From Polytrichum commune (lineage: Eukaryota > Streptophyta > Polytrichopsida > Polytrichales > Polytrichaceae), in NCBI GenBank assembly GCA_950295325.1, contig OX485804.1, positions 34,782,001-34,846,000 of the forward strand: a stretch of DNA of 64,000 nt, given 5' to 3'. Positions 22,645-34,029 of this stretch are shown here, piece after piece (position 1 is the first letter of the stretch; every line of letters begins with the position of its first letter). The position numbers and the translations under genes are program-made. The notes under the pieces were generated by a model. It worked only from the letters and a program-made list of their open reading frames with translations, ran no database searches and was not told where the DNA came from.

Positions 22645-22980
22645 AATTATGTTGAACACCTATGTTTGAGTGCTATGTGGTTAGGTGTGGATCTAAGAAT
22701 GGACACTAAAAAGACATGTAATTAAAATGAGGTTGAAATATTTGTTCACAATATGTTAACCATTCTAGGTCTAATAGGCAACATAATTGAAAGGATTTAT
22801 ATGACCATTTAAAGAGCACAAGAATGTTCACTTCAATAATGAATAACACATTCATATATGCTCCAAAAATTATGAGGCAAATGGCTACGGGCACGATTTG
22901 AAAATACTAATCATCTCCCATTGATTGCGTGTTTCATATCTCACTAGATAAGTATCCAAATTAGGCATGTCTACCCTCAG
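22645..22980 (+). mobile_element. Family A MITE copy
   Basis: Shares GTGCTATGTGGTTAGGTGTGG, ACTAAAAAGACATGTAATT, AACCATTCTAGGTCTAATAG, TTTATATGACCATTTAAAGA and CTCCAAAAATTATGAGG with the other copies. It ends AAATTAGGCATGTCTACC, directly before the Tourist-like element at 22,987. Confidence 0.65.
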
Positions 22981-22986
22981 AGGTTA

Positions 22987-23494
22987 GGGCCACTTCACAC
23001 ACGAGCCAAGAGCTGTGACCATGAAATTGTGAGAGTCCAAAAGAAAGTGTCCAAAGGTTGTCCCAGGTCACCTCCAAAATCATGTAGTGTGGTCACAGAT
23101 CCTCAAGGACAGTGTGAAGTCATATGTGACCGGGCCCTCAACCAAATGCCATTTCAATGAATTTCTATTCATGCGGGTCCTCACACATGATAAAATAGAA
23201 TAAACCAATGGTCGTCAACGTTCAGAGTGCCATGGTCTCCCGGTTTTGTGTTAGGCCCACCTCCAAGAGATGGTTTTTGGAAAATAGTCCAAGTGACCAT
23301 GAAACATGATCCATTTGATGCCACGTAGGAATCCATGTAGACTTTACATCCATCTTGCATTCACACACTCCGTTGGTCCCACAAGCGTAGTGTGAAGCGA
23401 ACTTGGACCAGCTCCGCCTTTTCCACCAATGAGAGTGCTTGAACTTTGAAGTGTACTTGGTCACGGGCCCTCAGTCTCGTGTGTGAAGTGGCCC
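22987..23494. mobile_element. Tourist/PIF-Harbinger-like MITE, copy 2 (508 bp)
   Basis: Same terminal repeats as copy 1 (GGGCCACTTCACACACGAG and its inverse) and TTA on both sides (22,984-22,986 and 23,495-23,497). The interior is the reverse complement of copy 1, about 85-90% similar by eye. Open frames here (for example on the minus strand at 23,222-23,464) are shadows of the repeat. Confidence 0.88.
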
Positions 23495-24011
23495 TTAATA
23501 GCTGATTCGCTTATAAGATCACATCTACTTTGACTAGTTTCCTTTACAATAAATTCCATGCAGTAGTGGAAAGAAAATCTTTTGCCTGTCATTGACCGTC
23601 AAGCTCATGATGTCCATGAGAATCACTCGGCTAAGCTTCGACGTCCTTCAAAGTTGGGCACATGCTTAAGCCTCTTTATTATCTCCAGGCGGAAAGAAAA
23701 AGGCCTAGTACCCGACCGAGCACCTTTAGGGTTTCAACCAAAAGTGGTGTCGATCAATAAATAAACAAATAAATACATACATATTACATACATACTATGC
23801 AATTTCTTTAAAAGATCCCATTTCTTTACAAATTCTATTCACTAAAATCCAATGTAATCATTCGGAGCGCCTCACATGATAAACTCGAGGGTACACACTT
23901 AGTGTATTTTGTGGGATGCACACATCCATTAAGAGGGGGTGCATTTATTGAGGGTGCATTTATTATATACATGACTTTGAGTTGAATGCACCTTGTTGTG
24001 ATGGAAATCAT

Positions 24012-24150
24012 TTTTCTTTTTTTCTTTTTCATTGACTTTATCGCTACTTCAATGGTGTAGGATACGTGAATTTCAGGCTCATTATGTTTGTTATAGAAAT
24101 CAAAGTTGGATGTCCATTAAAAAAAGAAAAAAGAAAAAGAAAAAAAAGTA
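24012..24150. repeat. Polypyrimidine/polypurine inverted tract
   Basis: TTTTTCTTTTTTTCTTTTTC (about 24,012-24,031) is followed about 90 bp later by AAAAAAAGAAAAAAGAAAAAG (24,119-24,147). The two tracts could pair. Confidence 0.6.
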
Positions 24151-24239
24151 TACGTGCTTTTATGCAATAGCCTTACGCATAACATGCCTATGTAGAGGAC
24201 ATACACTTCAATCCAAAATGAACAGTATTTTAACTTGAG

Positions 24240-25590
24240 GGTTGTTCACTTTGTAAGGGGTGGGTCACCTGATTTTCTAATAATGCACATTGTAAGCATA
24301 TTAAAAGTAGATGAGAACCACCCTTCACCACCCCAAGCAAGCAACATGAAAATCCCACCAAAAGCAAACATCTAAATTAAACATTCTTGCAACTATATCC
24401 CACTAGAATATATAATTGATCAATTCAGACATGACCACATAAAACACAAAATTTTCATCATGACCTCAAACCATGGTTGGAGGTCATGTGCAATGTGAAG
24501 ATGGATGACGAGGGTTGGTAATTATTTTTCCAACCAAGAACAAGTAGACAATCAATTTGATCCTACATAGATCAAAATATCTTGATCCCCCCCCCTTTGG
24601 TATCCTATACTATTTTAATAGCTAGATATCATAAGGATTAAACACTTACCTATGTTCTGCATATAATTTTTCTTTTCTTTTCAATATGGGACACTATGTT
24701 AATTCTACATGTTTATCGAACATCTTCTTCTTAAGAATAAAGTGGACTCCATGTTTTAACTTAGGTGGTTTCTTAACTTTTTCTAAGGCCCTCTTCACAT
24801 GAGTGGTCAAGGCCTTCAAAACCTAAAGCCCATACACACAAAATTGACTCCAGCCAAGAAGGGAGGAGGCTTTGACACGGCCCCAAGGACGCAAATTGGG
24901 TTTCCATTTTGGTCCATTCCAATTCTCTTCCTGTGGACTGTGTCAATTTTGTCTTTAGTGCATTAAAATATAATTTCGTCTCATGAGCATGTAAAGTTCT
25001 TGGGGTTGATCTAGTGGATTAAACTCCCAGGGGGTGGACACTTCATACCACGTACGAACTAACGTGAGTGTAAGAAGGGGTATTATCTGAGGCATTAGCT
25101 CACATGGTATACACAAGGGAGAGGTATTAATTTGTTAATTTGTTAATTTTTTTTTGGTGGTGTGTACATTTAAAAAGGCTTTTAAGAATGTTGAAGTAAA
25201 GGTAGATGTACAAAAGGGGGCCTTAGGGTTTAGAGTTTTTTTTATATAATAAATGTGTTAGTTTCAGCTAATTCACAATTTCATTCATTGTTGTCATATG
25301 GTAATAGTCCTCAATAACTCCCTTGAGGTCTTCAGAGGTCAAGTTTCTTGGGCAACCTCAAACCCTTAGACAAGAAGTTTGGCCTTTGAAAATCTTCAAC
25401 TTGAGGCTCTTGATTTTATTAAAATAATAATAATATCTCCCCATCTAGTTTGCCATACCAACCATTGCCTCAAACAACCTTGTCTTGAGCTGAAATTCTT
25501 GCGAAACTAGCGCACTTCTTCATTGTGCTCTAAACCCACCCTTAGATAAGGAATTGTCTCTTCAAATTAGCAACTCCGATTAGATTACAA
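24240..25590. other. Intergenic, no recognised gene
   Basis: No open frame with recognisable motifs. A 9-C run is at 24,587-24,595. Confidence 0.5.
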
Positions 25591-25599
25591 ATTTGTCAA

Positions 25600-26385
25600 T
25601 TCACATTTTTAGGAACAAAGTTGAGGAGCAAAACTTATAATGTAACATGAAAGTGAAGATTCTTGCTTGTCTAGATCCATGATTACATGATTCCTCCAAG
25701 TTGGATTTAACTATTGAGCGTAGAATGATGTTTAAGTCTTAAGCACATTGGTCCACTCTCATCATGAGATGCCGGTGTTTTTTCTAGTGTTAGATTGTTA
25801 ACCACAAGCCTTGCCATATACCACTCGAATGTAGGCGCCCAATATTAAAACAATGTAATTGGGTTGTGACTATGCAAACTTGTATGCAAGGCGAACGTAA
25901 GGCCCAAACGTAAGATGTTAGGGCAACCCCTATCGTGGGCACTTCCAACTCCAAAGACAATTTCAGCCGTTGGATTGGACCATGAATGGAGCTCATCCGG
26001 TTAGAAACTGAATAATAAGAGGTCAAAGTAAGAAGAGGTCAAAGTGAAGATCCTCTTTCTCTTTGAATTGAGGATCACATATACCATCACAAACCTCCAA
26101 AAGTAGGAGTGTCGCGCGAAAACAATAAAAGTTCTATCAACATCATAAATTCTTAATCAACGTCGTCAAAATTGCATGATTCTAAAAAGTTCTTCTACTA
26201 TGAATCAAATCGTCAACTAAAAACAAAACATGTATCATAGACAATCAGAGTATACATCTTTTGGGTATAAGTCGAGCGCAATAACTACATTGACACCACT
26301 ATTTGATAGTTTGTGATGACCCTCCCTTTTGTGTTCACTATTGGACCTAGAATGGCATCTAAAATATGAGCACACACAATCCATC
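25600..26385 (-). mobile_element. Family A-related fragments
   Basis: AAGCACATTGGTCCACTCTC, TTAACCACAAGCC and ATATACCACTCGAATGTAGG (25,740-25,850) match the copy at 34,130-34,260. GTGGGCACTTCCAACTCCAA (25,936) matches 14,985. TCACTATTGGACCTAGAATG (26,336-26,355), followed by ATATGAGCACACA, is another family A piece. Non-coding. Confidence 0.45.
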
Positions 26386-26554
26386 CTTTGTTGCAACATA
26401 CACACGCCTTTGGCTGTTTGTTCTTTAACCCGTAAAGGGCTTGGGGGCTAAAATTGAAGTCAAAAGCCGAATCTATTTCGGCCCATTCTTGCATTTTTAG
26501 CCTACCACTTTGAGTCCATTCCTTTCCTATCACTGCCCGGGAATTTTTTTTGGG

Positions 26555-26770
26555 CATATATAGTCGGTCAAGATCCTAGTGATTCTAAATCCAGCCGGTT
26601 ACATGTTAGACATCATCTTCCGGTTTTGCTTTATTCATTTGAGGTATATTCCTCTAGAGATTCCTCTTAAATGATGGGTAATTCTTCCAAAGTCTCCAAC
26701 TTCAACCGGTTATTTCTCACACTCAACCGGTTCATCTATAACCAACCGCCGGTTCTTCCCGAGCATTGTT
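26555..26770 (-). mobile_element. Family G element (AACCGGTT type)
   Basis: Reverse-orientation copy: TATAGTCGGTCAAGATCCTA, CCGGTTACATGTT, TTCAACCGGTTATTTCTCAC, CTCAACCGGTTCATCTATAA and CGGTTCTTCCCGAGCATTG. Confidence 0.6.
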
Positions 26771-26779
26771 TCCTATCCA

Positions 26780-27590
26780 CATCAATGTGATGTTTTTGTT
26801 TTGTTCCCTAAAAGAGTCAATTATTTCAGAGTGAATTTGAAATAAATGTGTATTATAACTTTAGTTTACTTACATGAAATTGGTTTTTATACAGGTTGTT
26901 AACAAGACATGAAGGAATTGATCATAAATATGTTAGAGCATTGTAAATATTCTTAGTGATGAGTTTGATAGAAAAAGAAGAAGAAGAAGAAGTCTAGTTT
27001 AGATCGTTGATTTATGGAGTTTTCGAATAGATTCAATGTTTTTTTAAGAAAAGTGAATCTAAAATGCCATGAAATATACAATGGAGAAAGCTTCAAATGA
27101 CGAGGTGAACTCAAATGCAAAGGAACGGTCCAATTTGTGAGGTGAAAGTGTAGGTTCGGCCAAATCGGTGCATGTAAGGGCCTTTCTTCTTTGTTCCTTT
27201 AGGGGTTAACAACAAGAGTTGCCATGTATGTGTCCAATTAACTCCGAAAGGTGAAGAAAGACCGTTTTGTCCCGGTAGTCACCTTTGACCGACCGTACAC
27301 TAGTGTACACTTTCAATGTTATAACCTTTTGATGGTGGGTGGACACATGAACGGTTGATAGTTTGTGTGGAACAATCCTAACTTTACAAAGATGCCCATC
27401 TTTCACGATCCTATCCATCATTGGATTGAACATTTTCAAACAATTGTGAAGGAATTTCGCTTCAGCATCTAAGGGTTAAAAATAATGACCACATAAGACC
27501 CCCATGTACCTTATAGCTTATAACTAGCTATGCACTGAAACAAACACATCTAAAAGTAAAGTTGAACTAACTCCAAGTCCAAAATTATAT
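26780..27590. other. Intergenic, no recognised gene
   Basis: AT-rich with a short GAA microsatellite at about 26,975-26,991. No gene seen. Confidence 0.5.
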
Positions 27591-27601
27591 CATGTTGAAT
27601 T

Positions 27602-27875
27602 CTATCATAGGATCCTATGATAGGATTATATGGTAAGATCCTTCAATAGACTGTGCAAAGTTTGATAATGATAACATTATAGCAAGCTTTTATTGTACTT
27701 TTATTATTCAACATTTATATATATATATATATACATTTAACATCAACTTATAGATATTTTATTTTATTTATCGTATTTTAATACCATCAAACTCAAGTTA
27801 TCACTAAAGATTCACACGTCTTTCATAAAACTTACGATATCACAAGTGTATCGTAGGATCCTATGATCAAATTGG
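27602..27875. mobile_element. Possible MITE bounded by palindromic ends
   Basis: A perfect 22-bp palindrome, CTATCATAGGATCC and its mirror, spans 27,602-27,623. A diverged copy (TATCGTAGGATCCTATGATC) lies at 27,850-27,869. The 270 bp between is AT-rich with a TA run at 27,717-27,733. The palindromic termini resemble those of small hairpin-ended MITEs. The target duplication was not resolved. Confidence 0.45.
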
Positions 27876-27879
27876 AGCA

Positions 27880-28620
27880 ACCAAAAAGTCCAAATTTTGA
27901 AAACATGTTTAGATTTGTTGAAACACATCATAACAATCTATTCAAACCGAAAACCCATGCAAAACATTACACCACTCCTTGATTGTGATCCGTGGGAACC
28001 ATGTATCACATGAGCATAAATCTCTCTTAAATATGGGATTCTGAGTTTATGGAGAACACTCACGTCGTGTCCTGTGAACTTTTCAACCAACAACTATATA
28101 CTATCAGAGAAATTGAATCATAACCTCTTTCTCCAAAAAAACACCAAAAAAAAACCATCATGTAGTTGCTCAATAATATTATGTGATGCTCCTCCAAAAT
28201 ACTAATGTAGAGGGTTCCCTATTCCGACAAAAAATGATTATCCCCCCCCCCTCAAGTGTTGCCACGTGTCATGCTCACATTTGTTGAGACCCACTTGCAT
28301 CCCATGTGGAAACTACATTCTGGCACATATAAAGATGCAATAAAGAACCCTATGCAGTACATGACACCAAAGTTGTTGTGCCCCTTGTGATGAAACTATG
28401 TTGCATACGTCTACTACGTACCCAATGATGCCTCTTTAAAAAAAAAATGGGCATTGATCGCCCGATATGTACTCTTGCTTTTCGCATGTCAACCATCCGA
28501 ACTTCAAGGATCCCGATCGAGTTCTCGGTGTGTAGATGAGAGGCCCTATAGACTCATAAATGAGTCTTTGCCCAAAGTACTAGGAGGCCTTATAAATGGC
28601 CATTATGGTCAACAAGATAT
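27880..28620. other. Intergenic, no recognised gene
   Basis: No supported gene. A 10-C run lies at 28,242-28,251. The 60-codon frame at 28,454 has no recognisable motif. Confidence 0.5.
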
Positions 28621-28628
28621 TGGCTTTA

Positions 28629-29740
28629 CACCCTAACCTTGATAATGTCACACCCTCCGTTTCACCAAAAAGTGTGATATAAACAAGGTGTGACATACTT
28701 GATAATGTCACATTTTGTGCATAATGTGATATTATCAAAAAAAATGTAGAAAATCAAAATATAATTACAATTTTAAAAAAATTAACAAATACGAGACTTC
28801 AATGTTTTTGAATGTAAAATCTAATTCAAAATTGTGAATAACAACAAGAGCACATCATAATGTGTCATTGAGATCAGGTAAAGACCTCTCACTAGAGACA
28901 AAGAAGCTTCTAATGTCACATTGTTTTGTTGATGTTAAATGTGCAACTCCAATTCTAATGAGTTTGTCATGGATTTTTTCCATTTCTAACAACTCATGAG
29001 TGCTGAAAATCTGAGAACCTTGGCTAGCCATAAAATTCAAAACATCTTTAGCATATTTTTGTGCATCGCTTAGCTTCGCTACTTTAGACTCATCATCACT
29101 GCTATCAACAATCAATGGGTCCACTTCCATGGAATCAAGAACCTGTTCGTCATCTTGCACTAATTGCACAAGCTCCTCAGTAGAAAATTCCACCTCAAAA
29201 TAATCTTCACTCTCCATGTTTATGTACTCCAAAGGACAAAGCTTTTCTACAGGCTTGCCTTCAACATCCAAACCCAAATTTAATGCGGCGATGAGTCTAC
29301 CCAATTCCAAAGTTGCTTCCTCCATTTTGGACTTCATACGTTCATCAAGATTGTTTATATCTGTAGAATTGAGCATTTGGACTCCGAAACACGTACCAAA
29401 TTTGAAATTACACAAGGCATCCCACTATGCCGAAAGCATTGAATGAGAGCTCATTCAATGACCCCCAATATGCTTTGCTTTAGCCCATGCTCACCCATGA
29501 ACAATAATATCGAACCCATGCCCGCCCATTATAATATCGAACCCATGCCCACCCATACAATCCATTCATACTTGATATTATCACATTTACACTACGGATT
29601 TTGAAAAAAAATAGTGACATTATCAAGGGTGATAGGGATAATAACGAGGGAGTTTTACACTATGAAAATCAGTTTCAAACTTTTAGGTGACAATATCAAG
29701 GTGTTCTATTAACAAGGGTGACATTATCAAGGTTAGACTG
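28629..29740 (-). mobile_element. pogo/Tigger-like element with TA duplication (1112 bp)
   Basis: The right terminus, read inward on the minus strand, is CAGTCTAACCTTGATAATGT. The left terminus is CACCCTAACCTTGATAATGT. Both are flanked by TA (28,627-28,628 and 29,741-29,742). A CAGT-type terminus plus TA duplication is typical of pogo/Tigger elements of the Tc1/mariner superfamily. Subterminal GATAATGTCAC motifs are repeated inside both ends. It keeps only the end of the transposase gene (minus strand, 28,855-29,415). A 27-bp tandem repeat (ATATCGAACCCATGCCC...) lies at about 29,481-29,560. Confidence 0.8.
28855..29415 (-). pseudogene. C-terminal remnant of a pogo/Tigger transposase (186 codons)
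   Basis: The translated end matches the pattern of Tigger-type transposase tails: LEYINMESEDYFEVEFSTEE, ELVQLVQDDE, an acidic segment DSSDDES, then SDAQKYAKDVLNFMASQ and a terminal TKQCDIRSFF, which resembles the usual TKQTxIxxFF ending. The DNA-binding domains and the DDD catalytic core of the family (about 450-500 residues) are absent from the element, so it cannot encode an active enzyme. The listed start is simply the first ATG in the open frame. Confidence 0.7.
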
Positions 29741-30187
29741 TAAGGTGGGATGCAAATCATTTTGACCATGAATTCAATCGGACATGTATACACACTCCAT
29801 ACCCACTTCATATGCTAGCTACGTATGTGATATGATATATGACATACATACATACCTCATACAAGCCCTATTCTAATACGTGAAGAAAAGGCCCAACGAT
29901 GAAACTTAAAGAAAATGAAAAAATAAAATAAAAAATAGTGTGTTGTGTTTGTTATGAATAAATTGCCACAATTATCCCAAAATTTTATAAATTTTGGATG
30001 AAATTTTTATTATCATAGATGAATATGTCGGCATTTGGATGCAAAAGACGTAATATCATTCACATGTGAATTCCATCATTCCAATAATATTTTGGCCATT
30101 TCCAAGTTTGGATGAAATTTGGAAACCATAACGAAAAATGAAGGTTGGTATGTATGTACATACCATACAGAGGGTTTCATAAGCCTA

Positions 30188-30750
30188 CACTCTAACCTCC
30201 GTAATATCACGTTCATGGCAACCAAAGTGGACATGACGTTAAGGAGTTTTGTAGTGTTACCATGGATGCATGATAGAAGAGTATCAGTATAGCATGTGAC
30301 ACTATGGAATAACACAAAATCAACATTGCCATAATTACAACGATGAGAACGTGATGCGTGCGAGTGTATGGTTTGTTTTCTTTGGTGCTTTATTTTAGTG
30401 TCAAAACCCGTGATATATAGGAGGGAAACGTGACAATTAAGAGTGAAATTAAAACGGAGAAGATCCGTTCCCTAGGGTTCGGGGATATAAGAGAAGGAGT
30501 TACATTAAGGACGTTGATACTATGGACATTCGAGTGTATTTGTTTCTTGTTGAAAGTGCAACAAATGGCAATTCCCTCAAGACGGTGGCCTCAAAACCCT
30601 CCATGTTGTTTTTTGGCCTCTCTTGTTGTGGCAACACACTCTTTGTGGCCATTCTATTCTCATGCATGCCATCATGATGAGAATGCAAATATTGAATGTG
30701 TTGACTTTTGGGGAACAAAAGTGGAACCTTGGTCATGATGTTTTAGAGTA
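30188..30750. mobile_element. TA-flanked inverted-repeat element, copy 1
   Basis: Left end TA|CACTCTAACCTCCGTAATATCACG. Blocks TTTTGTAGTGTTACCATGGA, GATCCGTTCCCTAGGGTT and GGATATAAGAGAAGGAGTTA are the reverse complement of blocks in the element at 37,307-37,760. The right end (ATGTTTTAGAGTA) is diverged. The TA flank and CAC(T)CTAA(A)CTCC terminus suggest a Tc1/mariner-pogo-type MITE related to the Tigger element nearby. Confidence 0.5.
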
Positions 30751-31057
30751 CATTGTGTTCTAAACACTTATGTAAGGTACTTAATGTCCATGAGTCACCC
30801 ATCAATTCAAACAATCGGGTATTTGGAAAACCATAACATTGATGGTCTCTTTCCCATAGAAAGAGGTTGCAATTAAAAACCTTTGATAATATGCAGCTTG
30901 CTAGTCAAAAAGTTCATAGTACACAACTTGAGTGCTTCTCATGCATACACGGGGAATCCCTAAATTAAAGGAGAAATGTGTTCATGTGAGACTTGTGTCC
31001 CCACATAACGCAACTGAAGAGCCGTGTAATGTTTTGATAACTATTTACTTCCAAAAT

Positions 31058-31739
31058 ATTATACCTATATGGTATTTAGTGTTACCTACGTGATGATGTC
31101 ACTTACCCTATTTTGAGGCGTATGATGTTACATTGATGATTAATGACTTCACCATAAGTGTTACCTCATGACACTTGGCGTTCAAGTGCGCTTACTAATA
31201 CAATCTTGGCAAAGTATGTTCAATAATGTTATGACTTGCATACCTATGTGACACGATAGTGTACAAATTGACTAAAGTGCACACAAATGACACTTGCCAT
31301 TAGTATGCTCAAGAATATCCTCTCCTCGCATGCTAAAACGCAATACTATCATCTAAAGTGTCCCCTTGTGCTACTCCAAATGTCATAATGTTGGTCCGAG
31401 ATGACCTTAAACTACCGGATGATGGTGGAGAGATACCCAAATCTCAAGGAAGAGGTTGGTGGTTAGAATCCCAGTTGTGAAATCTCCTCTCTACTTGACG
31501 GAAAACTTGCCAGGTGGTCAACCGCCTCCTGTGCTTTGGCGTTGGCCTATCGGCCTTCTGTTTCAAAAATAAAATAAAATGTCATAATGTAGATATTTTT
31601 CACTTAACGAAGTTACTTATGTTGACGAATGGAGTCATGTTGACAATAAGCGGGCATGATACTTTGAGACCTCTAGGCCTCTAGTTTAGGCCCTTCGCAA
31701 ATAGTGTACGTGACACTAAATATCATGAATGATGTAGTA
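31058..31739. mobile_element. TAGTGT-type MITE carrying a SINE insertion
   Basis: Left end ATACCTATATGGTATTTAGTGTTACCTACGTGA is paired with right end TACGTGACACTAAATATCAT...GATGTAGTA, with the same type of ends as 36,468-36,686. Without the 199 bp SINE plus duplication, the element would be about 480 bp. Confidence 0.6.
31392..31576 (+). mobile_element. tRNA-derived SINE with perfect 14-bp target duplication (185 bp)
   Basis: AAATGTCATAATGT occurs exactly on both sides (31,378-31,391 and 31,577-31,590). The body has a B box GGTTAGAATCC (31,461-31,471, one mismatch), a weak A box near 31,420, a pyrimidine-rich middle, and ends in an A-rich tail CAAAAATAAAATA. These are hallmarks of target-primed SINE insertion. 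It sits inside the MITE at 31,058-31,739, so it is the younger insertion. Confidence 0.85.
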
Positions 31740-31744
31740 CCCGA

Positions 31745-32596
31745 ATTTTTGAGGGTACATGTTCACAACACCTACCATTGGGGATGGTAAAAATGGTGAC
31801 CCTTATGTAGAGCCCATAGATTACATTCTTTAGAAAATTGAACACATGAATGTGAATCAAAGACCCTGAACTAGTCTACCAAGGTTTACTTCAATATGAG
31901 TCAACTATAAACCTATAGTGGACAAATACTTACTGCACCCCCAAACAACATCCAATTCCATGAGGATTCTGCTCTTTCAATTCTCGAAGTAAGAAAGCAA
32001 GAACCCACCCGGCCAAATATCCTCAGTTCTTAGTGTCTAACAATCGATGCTCAAAATGGTTATCGTCACATGCACCAAAATACCATAGGCTGATAGTAGG
32101 TTGGGAGGAAAATTCTTTAAAATGATTAAGCCTAATTTTTTTGAAAATGATTGCACTAGATGGCCTATACGAAAGAAATAATAATAATCTTAATGCCTGA
32201 ATTTTAGGAAATTCGGTGCGTTGGAATGCCTAATCCAAAGCCATGAATCAATGAAAAATAAAACAAAATACATGAACTTTTATGTAGAAGATGCTCTGTG
32301 CCTAAATGAATAAATATACACATACATATTTGCCTAATTTTTTATAATTTTTTTAACAGACTGCCTAAGCACATATTTTAGTTAATTGATTATTGGACAA
32401 AATCTACCCAACTAGCTATCAACCTACGGTGTCGTGATGAAGATATAACTATAAAAGTTGCAAGGAATTTGTTTGTCTTTTAAAAAATAGGGTTGGTCCA
32501 AACACAAGTAGCCAAACTTCGGAGCAGGGTATGCATTTGGACCCTTCTGCCAAACCTAAGTTGTGACGGTGAATCCTCATACACACTACACTGCTA
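31745..32596. other. Intergenic, no recognised gene
   Basis: AT-rich. No supported gene or element ends. Confidence 0.5.
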
Positions 32597-32615
32597 CCCC
32601 CCCCCCCCCCCCCCC
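32597..32615. repeat. Poly-C tract, 19 nt
   Basis: The longest homopolymeric C run in the window. The open frames on both strands across it are not genes. Confidence 0.95.
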
Positions 32616-33257
32616 TTTGTCGTTTTCATAATAAATTTGCTGAAACTTACATGGAAAAAGAAAAAGAAAATAAAAAAATGTAACAAAATGACGTCTAAGA
32701 TCTTATGTCCCGGCCCTTTTGTTATGGCTGCCCTTACTATACATATCATAGTGACACGTGAATGGGGAACCCCTTCATGGCTTAGGATTCTTGGCAACCA
32801 TATTCAAGGATCTAGTAAAACAAAGTCTTCCATAGATTTTTGGTTGATTCATCCCAACTTAATCAAACTAGATAAATCTTTCACATTTTTGATGTCATTT
32901 CTCATGTCAAATTTGCTAAAAACAAGAAAATTTCTGAGCTATGTAGAAATCAAAGAAGGTCCCTAACGTTTTTACCTTCAACGTAGGGCCAGTGGACACG
33001 GGGTGCCAAGTCCCAAGTCTCAAGTTCCACTCATGTTAGCAAGTTCCAACATGGAGGCAAAGTCTCAACTCTTGAACCTTAGAAAACCATGACAATATGC
33101 CTAACTTATCATTAAAGTCGGATCTTGCATATTTTACCCAAAAAGACTCGTGGGACTTGTGTCGAGGGTTAGGTCGAACGAAAAGCCAAACCCAACTCTC
33201 AACACAAGCCCCAAGCCTTACATCCAAAAAGTGGTGCCACGTAGACATCTATGTCAT

Positions 33258-33652
33258 ACTTGGGACTTGGGACTCCCATGTGCAGTGGCAAGTCCTAACT
33301 TCCATGCTCTCAACGGCTCAGCTTGCACAAATTGACCTCAAGTGACTTGGGACTTGGGACCCCCAATGTGCAGTGGCAAGTCCCAACTTCCATCCTCTCA
33401 ACAGCTCAAATTGCACGGATCGACCTCAAGTGACTTGGGACTTGGGACTTGGGACCCCCCATATGCAATGGCAAGTCCCAACTTCCATGCTCTCAATGGC
33501 TCAGATTGCACGGATCGACCTCAAGTGACTTGGGACTTGGGACTTGGGACTTGGGACCCCCAATGTGCAATGGCAAGTCCCAACTTCCATGATCTCAACG
33601 GCTCAAATTGCACGGATTGACCTCAAGTGACTTGGGACATGGGACCCCATAT
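33258..33652. repeat. Minisatellite with stepwise heptamer growth
   Basis: Four complete units at 33,258-33,344 (87 bp), 33,345-33,432 (88), 33,433-33,527 (95) and 33,528-33,629 (102), then a partial fifth. Each starts with consecutive ACTTGGG heptamers, 2, 2, 3 and 4 copies, followed by a constant block (GACCCCC, GCAATGGCAAGTCCCAACTT, ACGGATCGACCTCAAGTG). Length steps of 7 bp match the added heptamers. Open frames here are by-products of the repeat. Confidence 0.92.
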
Positions 33653-33897
33653 GAACCGGCCCTTAGATGAGGGCCACAAATCCCTTCCCTTCCCTTGTGT
33701 ATCACTTGTACCCATGTCCCAACGATTTGGCGCCTGATTTGTTCCCTACCATTTATTTTGGGCTTCACTCCTTGTACATATACCATAAATATGGATGAAA
33801 TCCCAAATAAATGCCACCTAGGACCATGCCATGGGACGGCCTTCACCATGATGGCATGGTCACGTGTTTGTAAGGTGGGGGTAGATATACCTAATAA

Positions 33898-33922
33898 GGA
33901 TATATATATATATATATATATA
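33898..33922. repeat. TA microsatellite
   Basis: About 12 TA units; another short TA run is at 34,043-34,055. Confidence 0.9.
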
Positions 33923-34029
33923 TTCTCTCTCTTTGCGTCCACGTCTAGTAAGATATGGAACACGAAAATTAGGATGCGAGGTGATTAAGTTAGCAAATCC
34001 AAATCGTGCTTGTAGCCATTCGCCTCATA

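Noticed and set aside
13939-26770. A 12.8-kb element bounded by the inverted family G copies at 13.9 and 26.6 kb
   Set aside because: No shared target duplication at the outer edges, the 13.9-kb copy is inserted neatly into a family A MITE by itself, and other single copies exist.
32493-32966. 157-codon plus-strand frame across the poly-C tract
   Set aside because: Its proline run is the 19-C homopolymer, and the rest has no motif or coding-like composition.
33342-33620. 92-codon frame in the minisatellite (repeated WDLGPP-type peptides)
   Set aside because: The peptide repeats follow from the DNA tandem repeat; unit lengths change by 7 bp, so the frame is not conserved.
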